Part shown: positions 15,763 to 25,486 of the stretch, one piece after another
Layout: the number at the start of each line of letters is the position of its first letter
How positions within the stretch are numbered: position 1 is the stretch's first letter
Assembly (NCBI RefSeq): GCF_021605415.1
Contig: NZ_WKEQ01000030.1
Coordinates: 1 to 64,000, forward strand
Direction of reading: 5' to 3'
DNA from: Pseudomonas syringae
GTDB taxonomy: Bacteria; Pseudomonadota; Gammaproteobacteria; Pseudomonadales; Pseudomonadaceae
DNA: 64,000 nucleotides
Position numbers and translations under genes: made by a program
The notes under the pieces: model-generated
What the model was told of the DNA's origin: nothing
The model's database searches: none
What the model saw: only the letters and a program-made list of their open reading frames with translations

Positions 15763-16644
15763 TCAACGACGTGGCAGGAACTGCAGTGGATCTACAGGTT
15801 TACCTTGTCGGCGAATCTCAAAATGCAGTTTCACCCGGTCTGTACCCGTTGATCCCATTTCGGCAATTGTCTGTCCGACCTTGACCTGCTGCCCCTCCCG
15901 AACCAACAGCCTACGGTTGTGACCGTACGCACTGACGTAGGTTTCGCTGTGCTTGATGATGACTAATTCGCCGTAGCCCCTTAAGCCACTCCCGGCGTAT
16001 ACCACCGTCCCATCAGACGCAGCTAAAACAGGCTGTCCCAAATCCCCGGCGATATCAATTCCTTTATTCAAACTGCCGTTTGAAGAGAATTTTCCAATCA
16101 GAATGCCATTGGATGGCCATCCCCAGCCGGTCGGGCCTGGGCCTGCCGGAGGCAACGGAGCGGGTGTCGACTTACTGGCGACGGACGGTACAACCGCAGT
16201 AGAACCGGCGCCGGAACCGGTTGTGGTGGTGGTCGTCGTGCCATTCGCCTGGCGCCGGATTACCGTGGTTTTACTCGATGAAGAAGGCGAAGAACTGGTG
16301 TTACGCACGACAGCCGTTGGCGTCGAACCGGTGCGGCCGTCGAAGCGAATCGTCTGACCCGGATGGATCGTGTAAGGCGTAGGAATATTGTTTCTGGCGG
16401 CGAGGGCTTTGTAGTCCCAGCCGTAGCGAAACGCGATCGAAAACAGGGTGTCGCCTTTTCGGACTACGTACTGCCCGGTCGTTACCGCAGGTCGCTGAGC
16501 CACCGCATTGTTGCGATCGACCACACGGACGTTGTTCGATTTGGTGCTGGAGCAACCGACCAGCACGGTGCTCAAGACGAGGCCAGTCACCAGGCGCTGA
16601 AAGCTTGTGTTACCCATACGCTGCGCAATGACTGTGAGACTCAC
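15763..16644 (-). CDS. nlpD: NlpD-type lipoprotein, amidase activator (LysM-M23)
   Basis: 293 residues. A lipoprotein signal ends in the lipobox LVGC. A LysM domain (YVVRKGDTLFSIAFRYG) binds peptidoglycan, a Ser/Thr/Pro-rich linker follows (including TTTTTT), and the C-terminus is a LytM/M23 domain. The M23 metal site is degenerate (NKGIDIAG and KLHFEIRR rather than HxxxD and HxH), as in activators of the AmiC amidase that do not cleave themselves. The GTG at 16644 has GGGAG upstream and gives a proper signal peptide; an ATG 10 codons later is the alternative. Confidence 0.9.
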   Translation of the reverse strand: MSLTVIAQRMGNTSFQRLVTGLVLSTVLVGCSSTKSNNVRVVDRNNAVAQRPAVTTGQYVVRKGDTLFSIAFRYGWDYKALAARNNIPTPYTIHPGQTIRFDGRTGSTPTAVVRNTSSSPSSSSKTTVIRRQANGTTTTTTTGSGAGSTAVVPSVASKSTPAPLPPAGPGPTGWGWPSNGILIGKFSSNGSLNKGIDIAGDLGQPVLAASDGTVVYAGSGLRGYGELVIIKHSETYVSAYGHNRRLLVREGQQVKVGQTIAEMGSTGTDRVKLHFEIRRQGKPVDPLQFLPRR

Positions 16645-16855
16645 CCGCCGCTCCCTTTGTGGTGGCTGAAAAATGTGCAAATGCCTGATCAGGCATAAAG
16701 TGTCGCAAGTATAACGGGCCGAACCGGCTTTACCTTTAATGAAGTGATCTTGTCCTGCGCACACGTTTGCTGACAGACAGTGTGTAGCGTTTAATCAGCC
16801 AACGCTGCTGTAGGACAAGGACGTTGAAGAGGAATTCAGCGCCTTTAAACAAATG

Positions 16856-17533
16856 TCAGGCCAGCGGTCCGTTGAGCAAAGGCACGAAGCGCACCGCTCC
16901 GAGAATGTGCCGAGAAAAACCATTCTCTTCGCGCACAATCAGCATCAATTGCTGCACCTCGCCGGAGCCGACCGGAATCACCATTCGCCCACCCGGGGCC
17001 AGTTGATCGAGCAAGGCCTGAGGCACATCGGTGGCCACCGCCGTGACAATGATGCCGTTATAGGGCGCCAGTGCCGGCCAGCCCTCCCAACCATCGCCCC
17101 AACGAAATACCACGTTGCGCAGATTCAGTTCGACCAGACGCTCTTTGGCCCGGTCCTGCAGCACCTTGATGCGCTCGACCGAAAACACCCTCTCCACCAG
17201 CTGCGACAACACGGCAGTCTGATAGCCGGAACCGGTGCCGATCTCCAGCACCTTGTCCAAGGGACCCGCTTCCAGCAGCAGCTCGCTCATGCGCGCCACC
17301 ATATAAGGCTGAGAGATGGTCTGGTTGTGGCCGATCGGCAGTGCCGTGTCTTCATAGGCACGGTGCGCCAGGGCCTCATCGACAAACAGATGTCGCGGCG
17401 TGCGGCGAATCACTTCCAACACCTTGGCGTTGGACAGACCTTCTTCGTACAGGCGCTGGATCAAACGTTCGCGGGTGCGCTGAGAGGTCATGCCGATGCC
17501 GCGACGCAGCATATCGTCTTGTTCGCGAGCCAT
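16856..17533 (-). CDS. pcm: Protein-L-isoaspartate O-methyltransferase
   Basis: 225 residues. Uses S-adenosylmethionine to methylate isoaspartyl residues and start repair of aged proteins. The methyltransferase motif I is LEIGTGSGYQTAVL; the substrate-binding TISQPYMVARM is present. Its ATG overlaps the surE stop (TGATG), showing translational coupling in the surE-pcm-nlpD-rpoS stationary-phase cluster. Confidence 0.96.
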   Translation of the reverse strand: MAREQDDMLRRGIGMTSQRTRERLIQRLYEEGLSNAKVLEVIRRTPRHLFVDEALAHRAYEDTALPIGHNQTISQPYMVARMSELLLEAGPLDKVLEIGTGSGYQTAVLSQLVERVFSVERIKVLQDRAKERLVELNLRNVVFRWGDGWEGWPALAPYNGIIVTAVATDVPQALLDQLAPGGRMVIPVGSGEVQQLMLIVREENGFSRHILGAVRFVPLLNGPLA

Positions 17534-18282
17534 CAGCGCAGTCCCTCCAGCCAGCCATCCAGACTTCTGAAAGCGTCATTGAAAGTGCGATCAAGCTGCA
17601 ACGGCGTGATGGAGACATACCCCTGCATCACTGCGTGGAAGTCCGTGCCCGGCCCGCCATCTTCGGCATCGCCGGCAGCCGCGATCCAGTACCCGGCGCG
17701 GCCGCGCGGATCAACCACTTTCATTGGCGCCGCTGCCCGGGCGCGGTGGCCGAGGCGGGTCAACTGAATGCCGCGAATGTGATCGAGCGGCAGGTTGGGA
17801 ATATTTACGTTCAACACCGTGCGCGGCGGCAGATCGAGCGCGGCATGGGCCTCGACCAGTTTGCGTGCGAAGTGCGCTGCCGTGGCCAGGTTGTCCGGTT
17901 GACGCGACACCAGTGAAAACGCAAACGATGGACGCTCGAGAAAGCGCCCCTCCAGAGCCGCCGCCACCGTGCCGGAATACAACACGTCATCGCCAAGATT
18001 GGCGCCGAGATTGATGCCCGACACCACCATGTCCGGTTGCTGCTCCAACAGGCCATTAAGGCCCAGGTGCACACAGTCGGTGGGCGTGCCGTTGAGGCTG
18101 ATATAACCATTGGTCAGGTATTGCGGGTGCAGCGGACGATCCAGCGTCAGCGAACTGCTGGCACCGCTCTTGTCCTGCTCCGGGGCAATCACGACGCATT
18201 CGGTGTAATCCGCCAGCGCAGCATGAAGCGCGGCGAGACCGGGCGCGGTGACCCCATCATCATTAGAAATCAGAATACGCAT
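17533..18282 (-). CDS. surE: 5'/3'-nucleotidase SurE
   Basis: 249 residues. A metal-dependent survival phosphatase acting on nucleoside monophosphates and short polyphosphate. The metal-binding SNDDGVTAPG (D8, D9) opens the protein, followed by SGINLGANLGDDVLYSGTV. Its first 13 bases overlap the end of truD. Confidence 0.96.
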   Translation of the reverse strand: MRILISNDDGVTAPGLAALHAALADYTECVVIAPEQDKSGASSSLTLDRPLHPQYLTNGYISLNGTPTDCVHLGLNGLLEQQPDMVVSGINLGANLGDDVLYSGTVAAALEGRFLERPSFAFSLVSRQPDNLATAAHFARKLVEAHAALDLPPRTVLNVNIPNLPLDHIRGIQLTRLGHRARAAAPMKVVDPRGRAGYWIAAAGDAEDGGPGTDFHAVMQGYVSITPLQLDRTFNDAFRSLDGWLEGLR

Positions 18283-19328
18283 GGGCTGTCCGTCTGCCCC
18301 ACCGGCACCAGATCAACGAGCTCGCGCACCAGTACGGTGGCAAAGCATCCGGCCGGGAGGACGAATTCCAGTTGCAGAATGTCAGGCTCGGGATAATGCC
18401 ACGACAACCCGCCAATGGGCAGTCGCAGGATGCGACGTTCGTGGCTCATACCGGCATTAATCAACCAATCGCGCAGATCCGCTTCGTGTGCAGCGATGCC
18501 CTGCTCCAGTTCATGGACAACGCCGGTGGCCGGCGAGTCACCTTCGCCCCATTGAGGGCCGGTCGGGTGCAGGTCGAGAATCGCCAGACGCGGGTCGCTG
18601 CACTCCGCTTCGCCCGCCGGGAAAAAGCTGCGGCTGTCGGTGAACGCCAGCAGATCGCCGACTTGCGCCTGCTGCCAGGTGCCATCGGCCACACGCGCCG
18701 CCAGCACCTGATTGAACAGAAAACTGCGCGCCGTGGAGAGCAGGCGCGAACGTACATTGCGCTGTTCCGGCAAAGCCTTGCGCGCAGCCCATGAACGGGC
18801 GTCGACCACGTTGCCGCCGTCGAATCCAAAGCGCTGGGCGCCGAAGTAATTGGGAATGCCTTGCCTGGATATCTGTTGCAGACGCGCTTCGAGTGCTTCT
18901 TTGTCGCCAGCAAACTGAGTCAGACGCAACGTGAACCCATTGGCCGAATGCGCCCCGCGTTGCAGCTTGCGCTTATGGCGGGTGGTTTTGAGGATCCTCA
19001 GCGTGTCGTTTTCCGCCGCCGACAGATCTGGATCAGCCTTGCCCGGCAACTGCACGCTGAACCACTGACGGGTCAGGGCCTGACGATCCTTGAGACCGGC
19101 GTAGCTCACCGTGCGCAACGGTACGCCCGCAGCCTTGGCAATTTGCCGCGCCGCCTCTTCGGTGTTGAGGCCGCGTTTTTCCACCCAGATCCACAAGTGT
19201 TCGCCATCGCCGCTGAACGGAATATCGAGGACTTCATCCACCTGGAAATCTTCAGCGATGGCTTTCAATACCGCCGTGCCGAGGGCATCACCGTAGGCTC
19301 GCGGGCCGAGCAGTTGCAGTTCGTTCAT
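18270..19328 (-). CDS. truD: tRNA pseudouridine-13 synthase TruD
   Basis: 352 residues. Isomerises U13 of tRNA-Glu. The catalytic aspartate is D81 in AGLKDRQALTRQW and the NYFGAQRFG motif is present. ATG 19328 overlaps the ispF stop by 4 bp; it also overlaps surE at its 3' end, so ispF-truD-surE-pcm form one tightly coupled unit. Confidence 0.96.
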   Translation of the reverse strand: MNELQLLGPRAYGDALGTAVLKAIAEDFQVDEVLDIPFSGDGEHLWIWVEKRGLNTEEAARQIAKAAGVPLRTVSYAGLKDRQALTRQWFSVQLPGKADPDLSAAENDTLRILKTTRHKRKLQRGAHSANGFTLRLTQFAGDKEALEARLQQISRQGIPNYFGAQRFGFDGGNVVDARSWAARKALPEQRNVRSRLLSTARSFLFNQVLAARVADGTWQQAQVGDLLAFTDSRSFFPAGEAECSDPRLAILDLHPTGPQWGEGDSPATGVVHELEQGIAAHEADLRDWLINAGMSHERRILRLPIGGLSWHYPEPDILQLEFVLPAGCFATVLVRELVDLVPVGQTDSPCVF

Positions 19329-19798
19329 GCGCGCAGCAACAACGCAACGCAATGCACGGCGATGCCTTCTTCTCGACCGACAAAGCCAAGCTTTTCGGTG
19401 GTAGTAGCTTTCACGTTCACTTGATCCAACTCAACTTGAAGATCCGCCGCGATCAGCGCACGCATCGATTCGATATGCGGGGCCATTTTCGGCGCCTGGG
19501 CGACGATGGTGTTGTCGACGTTGCCGACTTTCCAGCCTTTGGCGTGGATCAGCGCAACCACATGCCGCAACAGTGCGCGACTGTCGGCGCCCTTGAATTG
19601 CGGGTCGGTGTCGGGAAAATGTTTGCCGATATCACCCAGCGCCGCAGCGCCGAGCAAGGCATCGCTCAAGGCGTGCAGCAGGACGTCACCGTCGGAATGA
19701 GCGAGCAGCCCGAAGCCGTGTGCAATGCGCACCCCGCCCAGAGTAATGAAATCGCCTTCAGCGAAACGGTGCACATCATAGCCGTGGCCAATACGCAT
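19325..19798 (-). CDS. ispF: 2-C-methyl-D-erythritol 2,4-cyclodiphosphate synthase
   Basis: 157 residues. Fifth step of the MEP isoprenoid pathway, closing the cyclodiphosphate ring with release of CMP. Metal ligands sit in GYDVHRF (D8, H10) and in the HSDGDVLLHALSDALLGA helix. Other MEP genes in the window are ispD (22948) and dxr (43014). Confidence 0.97.
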   Translation of the reverse strand: MRIGHGYDVHRFAEGDFITLGGVRIAHGFGLLAHSDGDVLLHALSDALLGAAALGDIGKHFPDTDPQFKGADSRALLRHVVALIHAKGWKVGNVDNTIVAQAPKMAPHIESMRALIAADLQVELDQVNVKATTTEKLGFVGREEGIAVHCVALLLRA

Positions 19799-19804
19799 AA
19801 AAAA

Positions 19805-19828
19805 ACGCCCCGATTTTTGTCAGGGCGT
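19805..19828 (-). terminator. Terminator of fghA
   Basis: Stem ACGCCC/GGGCGT, extended inwards by GA/TC, with a run of seven U on the minus strand. It separates fghA from ispF. Confidence 0.85.
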
Positions 19829-19841
19829 GATTCTACCTGCA

Positions 19842-20687
19842 TTAGCCGACCAGAGTGCGCGCGTGATGCTGCAAGTGGTCGTCAATAAAGCTTGAGATGA
19901 AGAAATAGCTGTGGTCGTAGCCCGGTTGCAGGCGCAACGTCAGCGGATGACCCGCTTGTTTTGCCGCTTGTTGCAGTGCTTCGGGTTTGAGTTGGGTGGC
20001 GAGGAAATCATCACGATCACCTTGATCGACCAGCAGCGGCAACTTCTCATCAGCTTCGGCGATCAATGCGCAGGCATCCCATTCGCGCCACTTCGAACGG
20101 TCTTCGCCCAAATAACGGGAGAACGCCTTCTGACCCCACGGGCAATCCATCGGATTGTTGATCGGCGAAAACGCCGACACCGACAGGTAACGCCCCGGGT
20201 TGCGCAACGCGCAGACCAACGCACCGTGACCACCCATGGAGTGGCCGCTGATCCCGCGTTTGTCCGAAGCCGGGAAATGCCCTTCAACCAATGCCGGCAA
20301 TTCCTGCACGACATAGTCATGCATCCGATAATGCCGCGACCAGGGTTCCTGCGTGGCATTCAGATAAAACCCCGCCCCCAGGCCGAAATCCCACGCGCCG
20401 TCCGGGTCGCCCGGCACATCAGAGCCGCGAGGACTGGTGTCCGGCGCCACGATGATCAAGCCTAACTCGGCAGCCATGCGCAAAGCACCGGCCTTGTGCA
20501 TGAAGTTCTCGTCGGTGCAGGTCAGCCCCGACAGCCAATACAACACCGGCAACTTACCGCCCTGCTCCGCCTGCGGCGGCAGATACACGGCAAACACCAT
20601 GTCACAGCCAAGCACATCAGAACGATGGCGATAACGCTTGTGCCAGCCACCAAAACTTTTCTGACACGAAATGTTTTCCAGAGTCAT
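19842..20687 (-). CDS. fghA: S-formylglutathione hydrolase
   Basis: 281 residues of the esterase D alpha/beta-hydrolase family. Hydrolyses S-formylglutathione to formate and glutathione, the last step of glutathione-dependent formaldehyde detoxification. The nucleophile is S150 in GHSMGGHG and the catalytic His lies in YDHSYFF near the C-terminus. ATG 20687 has GGGAG upstream. It lies 93 bp downstream of frmA; that gap contains a CTTGAAG/CTTCAAG-rich palindrome of REP character. Confidence 0.96.
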   Translation of the reverse strand: MTLENISCQKSFGGWHKRYRHRSDVLGCDMVFAVYLPPQAEQGGKLPVLYWLSGLTCTDENFMHKAGALRMAAELGLIIVAPDTSPRGSDVPGDPDGAWDFGLGAGFYLNATQEPWSRHYRMHDYVVQELPALVEGHFPASDKRGISGHSMGGHGALVCALRNPGRYLSVSAFSPINNPMDCPWGQKAFSRYLGEDRSKWREWDACALIAEADEKLPLLVDQGDRDDFLATQLKPEALQQAAKQAGHPLTLRLQPGYDHSYFFISSFIDDHLQHHARTLVG

Positions 20688-20780
20688 GGGATCTCCCAGT
20701 TGCGAGCCGCAAGCTTCAAGCCGCAAGAAAAGGCGCAGTGCCCTCTCTTGAAGCTTCAAGCTCAGAGCGCCCAGCTGCTC

Positions 20781-21893
20781 TTAAAAATGAATGACAGTGC
20801 GAATGCTTTTGCCTTCGTGCATCAGGTCAAACGCCTTGTTGATATCTTCCAGGCCCATGGTGTGGGTGATGAAGGTGTCCAGCGGGATCTCGCCGCTCTG
20901 GGCCATGTCGACGTAGCTTGGCAACTCGGTGCGACCACGCACGCCGCCAAAAGCCGAACCACGCCAGACGCGACCGGTCACCAACTGGAACGGACGGGTG
21001 GAGATTTCCTGACCGGCACCGGCCACGCCGATGATCACCGACTCACCCCAGCCCTTGTGGCAGCATTCCAGTGCGGCGCGCATAAGTTGAACATTACCGA
21101 TGCACTCGAAGGAAAAGTCGACGCCTCCATCGGTCATGTCGACGATGACTTCCTGGATCGGACGATCAAAGTCTTTCGGGTTGACGCAATCGGTTGCACC
21201 CAGCTGCTTGGCAATTTCGAACTTGGCCGGGTTGATGTCGATGGCAATGATGCGTGCAGCCTTGGCTTTCACTGCACCGATCACCGCCGACAGACCGATA
21301 CCGCCCAGGCCGAAAATGGCTACGGTATCACCGGGTTTCACCTTGGCAGTGTTAAGCACCGCACCGATACCGGTGGTGACACCGCAGCCCAGCAGGCAGA
21401 CTTTTTCCAGCGGCGCATCCTTGGAGATTTTGGCCACGGAGATTTCCGGCAACACGGTGTACTCGGAGAACGTCGAAGTACCCATGTAGTGAAAAATCGT
21501 TTCACCCTTGTAGGAAAAACGCGAAGTGCCGTCCGGCATAAGGCCTTTGCCCTGGGTGGCGCGAATCGCCTGACACAGGTTGGTTTTGCCCGACTTGCAG
21601 AATTTGCACTGACCACATTCCGGCGTGTACAGCGGGATTACATGGTCACCGACGGCTACGGAAGTCACGCCCTCGCCGATCGCTTCAACAATTGCGCCAC
21701 CTTCGTGACCGAGAATCGACGGAAAGATGCCTTCCGGGTCAGCGCCGGACAGGGTGTAAGCGTCGGTGTGGCAAACACCGGAGGCCACCACACGAAGCAA
21801 GACTTCGCCAGCCTTGGGCATGGCGACATCGACTTCTACGATTTCCAGCGGCTTCTTGGCTTCGAAGGCAACGGCGGCGCGCGACTTGATCAT
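20781..21893 (-). CDS. frmA: S-(hydroxymethyl)glutathione dehydrogenase (class III ADH)
   Basis: 370 residues. A zinc enzyme oxidising the formaldehyde-glutathione adduct with NAD+; it can also reduce S-nitrosoglutathione. Catalytic-zinc motifs GVCHTDAYTLSG and GHEGGAIVEAIG, the structural-zinc CGQCKFCKSGKTNLC and the nucleotide-binding GLGGIGL are all present. ATG 21893 follows GGAGAG. It is divergent from a LysR gene across 107 bp. Confidence 0.97.
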   Translation of the reverse strand: MIKSRAAVAFEAKKPLEIVEVDVAMPKAGEVLLRVVASGVCHTDAYTLSGADPEGIFPSILGHEGGAIVEAIGEGVTSVAVGDHVIPLYTPECGQCKFCKSGKTNLCQAIRATQGKGLMPDGTSRFSYKGETIFHYMGTSTFSEYTVLPEISVAKISKDAPLEKVCLLGCGVTTGIGAVLNTAKVKPGDTVAIFGLGGIGLSAVIGAVKAKAARIIAIDINPAKFEIAKQLGATDCVNPKDFDRPIQEVIVDMTDGGVDFSFECIGNVQLMRAALECCHKGWGESVIIGVAGAGQEISTRPFQLVTGRVWRGSAFGGVRGRTELPSYVDMAQSGEIPLDTFITHTMGLEDINKAFDLMHEGKSIRTVIHF

Positions 21894-22000
21894 GCTGACT
21901 CTCCAGTGAATAAAAACAAGACAGTGAGTGTAATCCATGGCCGATCGATGAATAATCTAGCCAAAAGCAAAACATTATTGCCACACAGGGATAATCTTTG

Positions 22001-22897
22001 ATGTCGGACAACCGCTGGGAAGGCATCGATGAGTTCGTCGCCGTCGCCGAATGTAGCCAATTCACCGCCGCCGCCGAGCGCCTGGGGGTTTCTTCCTCGC
22101 ATATCAGTCGACAAATCGTACGACTGGAGGAGCGTTTACAGACACGTCTGCTCTATCGCAGCACCCGACGCGTGACACTGACCGAAGCCGGCCAAACCTT
22201 CTTGCAACATTGCCAACGATTACAGGACGGTCGCGAGGAAGCATTGAGGGCGGTCGGTGATCTGGGCAGTGAACCCAAAGGCATGTTGCGCATGACGTGT
22301 GCCGTGGCTTACGGCGAGCGATTCATCGTGCCGCTGGTGACACGGTTCATGGGACTGTATCCGCAACTGCGCATCGACATCGAACTGAGCAATCGCCAGC
22401 TCGACCTGGTGCATGAAGGGCTGGATCTCGCAATTCGTTTAGGTCGGTTGCAGGACTCGCGGTTGGTCGCCACGCGCCTGGCACCGCGGCGCATGTACCT
22501 CTGCGCGTCGCCCTCCTACGTCGAACGGTACGGTCGGCCACACAGCTTGTCAGAACTGAGCCGCCACAATTGCCTGATTGGCAGCACCGATATCTGGCAA
22601 CTGGAACAGAACGGGCGGGAATTTTCCCAACGGGTACAGGGAAACTGGCGCTGCAACAGTGGGCAAGCGGTGCTGGATGCAGCGTTACAAGGGGTCGGGT
22701 TGTGTCAGCTGCCGGACTATTACGTGCTGGAGCATCTGAAAAATGGTGCGTTAATTTCGCTGCTGGAAAGCCATCAACCACCCAATACCGCCGTTTGGGC
22801 GTTGTACCCGCAGCAGCGGCATCTGTCGCCGAAGGTGCGTAAGTTGGTGGATTTTTTGAAGGAAGGGTTGGCTGAACGGCCGGAATATCGGGTCTGA
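22001..22897 (+). CDS. LysR-family regulator divergent from frmA
   Basis: 298 residues: HTH at about residues 5-65 (DEFVAVAECSQFTAAAERLGVSSSHISRQIVRLE) and an effector-binding domain of the CrgA/AaeR-like group (MTCAVAYGERFIVPLV, LDLAIRLG). The ribosome site CAGGGA lies about 10 bases before ATG 22001. The divergent position suggests it controls frmA-fghA, but only location supports this. Confidence 0.9.
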   Translation: MSDNRWEGIDEFVAVAECSQFTAAAERLGVSSSHISRQIVRLEERLQTRLLYRSTRRVTLTEAGQTFLQHCQRLQDGREEALRAVGDLGSEPKGMLRMTCAVAYGERFIVPLVTRFMGLYPQLRIDIELSNRQLDLVHEGLDLAIRLGRLQDSRLVATRLAPRRMYLCASPSYVERYGRPHSLSELSRHNCLIGSTDIWQLEQNGREFSQRVQGNWRCNSGQAVLDAALQGVGLCQLPDYYVLEHLKNGALISLLESHQPPNTAVWALYPQQRHLSPKVRKLVDFLKEGLAERPEYRV

Positions 22898-22947
22898 ATG
22901 GTGCGTTGTGTTTGCTCGCCAAGACAATCTGCCAGGCACCACAGCAA

Positions 22948-23655
22948 TCAGCGTCGGTTAGCCCAACGCTGACGCAACCATTCCAGATCTTCCGGCCGCG
23001 TTACTTTCAGATTATCCGATCGACCTTCGATCAAACGCGGCGCCAACCCCGCCCATTCCATCGCCGACGCCTCATCAGTAATCACCGCATCCGCCACCAG
23101 ACTGTCCGCCAACGCCCGATGCAATGCCCCGAGGCGAAACATCTGCGGCGTATAAGCCTGCCAGATCACGCTGCGGTCAACGGTTTCGACCACGCGCCCA
23201 TGCTTGTCGGCACGCTTGAGGGTGTCCTTCGCCGGTACTGCGAGCAGGCCACCGACCGGGTCATCGGCCAACTCACCGAGCAATTTATCGAGATCGTCAC
23301 GGCTCAGATTGGGCCGTGCCGCGTCGTGCACCAACACCCAGTCTTCATCGCCGGCACCTTGCGCGTGCAGATGCAGCAAAGCATTGAGCACCGATGCAGA
23401 ACGCTCGGCACCACCCTCGACGCGCTGAATGCGCCAATCGTTGGCGCTCGGCAAGTTCGGCCAGTAAGGGTCATCAACGGCAAGGCTGACCACCAGCCCT
23501 CTAAGGCTTGGGTGATCGAGGAAACAGCCGAGGCTGTGTTCGAGAATTGTGCGTCCGCCCAGTTGCAGGTATTGCTTGGGACGGTCCGCGGCCATTCGGG
23601 CACCGACGCCCGCGGCAGGAATCACGGCCCAGAAGGCCGGCAGGGAATCGATCAT
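22948..23655 (-). CDS. ispD: 2-C-methyl-D-erythritol 4-phosphate cytidylyltransferase
   Basis: 235 residues. Third step of the MEP pathway, joining CTP to MEP. The nucleotide-binding AVIPAAGVGARM with Lys in DRPKQYL, the VLVHDAARP motif and the VETVDRSVIWQAYTPQ segment are intact. Its start overlaps the ftsB stop by 4 bp, the common ftsB-ispD pair. Confidence 0.97.
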   Translation of the reverse strand: MIDSLPAFWAVIPAAGVGARMAADRPKQYLQLGGRTILEHSLGCFLDHPSLRGLVVSLAVDDPYWPNLPSANDWRIQRVEGGAERSASVLNALLHLHAQGAGDEDWVLVHDAARPNLSRDDLDKLLGELADDPVGGLLAVPAKDTLKRADKHGRVVETVDRSVIWQAYTPQMFRLGALHRALADSLVADAVITDEASAMEWAGLAPRLIEGRSDNLKVTRPEDLEWLRQRWANRR

Positions 23656-23930
23656 TGGGCTAACTGATAGAGAGTTTCGCCGTCCTTGACCATGCCCAAC
23701 TCATGGCGAGCCCGCTCTTCGACGGTCTCCATGCCTTTTTTCAGCTCACTGACTTCGGCGTCCATCACTCGGTTGCGTTCCAGCAGCCCTTCGTTTTCGG
23801 CGTGCTGCTCGGCAATCTGCTGATTCAGCTCGGCCACCTGCGCCAGACTGCCGTTACCTAGCCACAGGCGGTACTGCAAGCCAGCCAGCAACAAGAGCAG
23901 AACGAGAAACAACCAATTGGGACTGCGCAT
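23652..23930 (-). CDS. ftsB: Cell-division protein FtsB
   Basis: 92 residues: one N-terminal membrane helix (WLFLVLLLLLAGLQYRLWLG) and a periplasmic coiled coil, then the RARHELGMVKDGE segment. FtsB joins FtsL and FtsQ in the divisome. It lies downstream of eno across 169 bp that hold an imperfect hairpin at 23988-24019. Confidence 0.95.
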   Translation of the reverse strand: MRSPNWLFLVLLLLLAGLQYRLWLGNGSLAQVAELNQQIAEQHAENEGLLERNRVMDAEVSELKKGMETVEERARHELGMVKDGETLYQLAQ

Positions 23931-24099
23931 CGAATATCGGGTATCCAGTGGAAAAAGACAGCCATGCCAAACTTTGAAGCGTCTGATAGCACGAAGCCTG
24001 GAAAACCCAGGCTTGTGCTGTTAAGGCATCAGATTAGTGGCAAATCCATCGCTGTCACGACTTTTTCGACACAATCCGGTGTCTTTTATCAGATACGAC

Positions 24100-25389
24100 T
24101 CAGCCGCGGAACTCGCTGCGACCGTTGTACTTGGCTTTGCCATTCAACTGCTCTTCGATACGCAGCAGTTGGTTGTACTTGGAAACGCGGTCGGAACGGC
24201 ACAGGGAGCCGGTCTTGATCTGACCGGCCGCAGTACCCACGGCCAGGTCGGCAATGGTCGAATCTTCAGTTTCGCCCGAACGGTGCGAGATCACCGCGGT
24301 GTAACCGGCAGCCTTGGCCATCTGGATGGCTTCCAGGGTTTCAGTCAGGGTGCCGATCTGGTTGAACTTGATCAGGATCGAGTTGGCGATCTTTTTATCG
24401 ATGCCTTCTTTCAGGATCTTGGTGTTGGTCACGAACAGGTCGTCGCCGACCAGTTGGGTCTTCTGGCCGATCTTGTCGGTGAGGATCTTCCAGCCAGCCC
24501 AGTCGGACTCGTCCAGACCGTCTTCGATGGAGATGATCGGATAACGCTCGGTCAGACCTTTCAGGTAGTCGGCAAAACCTTCAGCGGTGAACACCTGGCC
24601 TTCGCCGGACAGGTTGTACTTGCCGTCTTCGTAGAATTCGCTGGCCGCGCAGTCCAGCGCCAGGGTCACGTCGGTGCCCAGTTTGTAACCGGCGTTGGCC
24701 ACAGCTTCCGAGATCACTTTCAAAGCGTCTTCGTTGGAAGCCAGGTTCGGCGCGAAACCACCTTCGTCACCGACGGCAGTGCTCAGGCCACGAGCCTTCA
24801 GCACAGCTTTGAGGTGATGGAAAATCTCGGTGCCCATGCGCAGACCTTCCGAGAAAGACTTGGCGCCAACCGGCTGAACCATGAATTCCTGGATGTCGAC
24901 GTTGTTATCGGCGTGCTCGCCACCGTTGATGATGTTCATCATCGGCACCGGCATCGAGTAAACACCCGGAGTACCGTTCAGGTTGGCGATGTGCGCGTAC
25001 AGCGGCAGATCCTGATCCTGAGCAGCGGCCTTGGCCGCAGCCAGGGAAACGGCGAGGATGGCGTTGGCGCCCAGGGTCGCTTTGTTTTCGGTGCCGTCGA
25101 GCTTGATCATCGCGTGATCGAGGGCTTTCTGGTCGCTTGGGTCTTTACCCAACAGCAGGTCGCGGATCGGGCCGTTGATGTTGCCCACGGCTTTGAGCAC
25201 GCCCTTGCCCAGGTAACGGCTCTTGTCGCCATCACGCAGCTCGAGCGCTTCACGCGAGCCAGTGGATGCACCGGACGGCGCGCAAGCGCTGCCGATGATG
25301 CCGTTGTCGAGAAGCACGTCCGCTTCCACGGTGGGATTGCCACGGGAGTCGAGAACTTCACGACCTTTGATGTCGACGATTTTTGCCAT
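24100..25389 (-). CDS. eno: Enolase
   Basis: 429 residues. Interconverts 2-phosphoglycerate and phosphoenolpyruvate; also a degradosome partner in gammaproteobacteria. Signatures are GASTGSREALELRDGD, the metal and catalytic residues in SIEDGLDESDWAGW and the C-terminal SHRSGETEDSTIADLAV. ATG 25389 follows TGGAG; 18 extra in-frame codons upstream have no homology. Placed after pyrG-kdsA in the usual order. Confidence 0.98.
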   Translation of the reverse strand: MAKIVDIKGREVLDSRGNPTVEADVLLDNGIIGSACAPSGASTGSREALELRDGDKSRYLGKGVLKAVGNINGPIRDLLLGKDPSDQKALDHAMIKLDGTENKATLGANAILAVSLAAAKAAAQDQDLPLYAHIANLNGTPGVYSMPVPMMNIINGGEHADNNVDIQEFMVQPVGAKSFSEGLRMGTEIFHHLKAVLKARGLSTAVGDEGGFAPNLASNEDALKVISEAVANAGYKLGTDVTLALDCAASEFYEDGKYNLSGEGQVFTAEGFADYLKGLTERYPIISIEDGLDESDWAGWKILTDKIGQKTQLVGDDLFVTNTKILKEGIDKKIANSILIKFNQIGTLTETLEAIQMAKAAGYTAVISHRSGETEDSTIADLAVGTAAGQIKTGSLCRSDRVSKYNQLLRIEEQLNGKAKYNGRSEFRG

Positions 25390-25486
25390 TGTTGTAAACA
25401 CTCCAAAGTTGACGAAAACGACGCAGCTAGAGGAAATCTTCAATCGTCGGCAAGCGAAGTACAGCGGGCAGACTTGCGGACGACAA

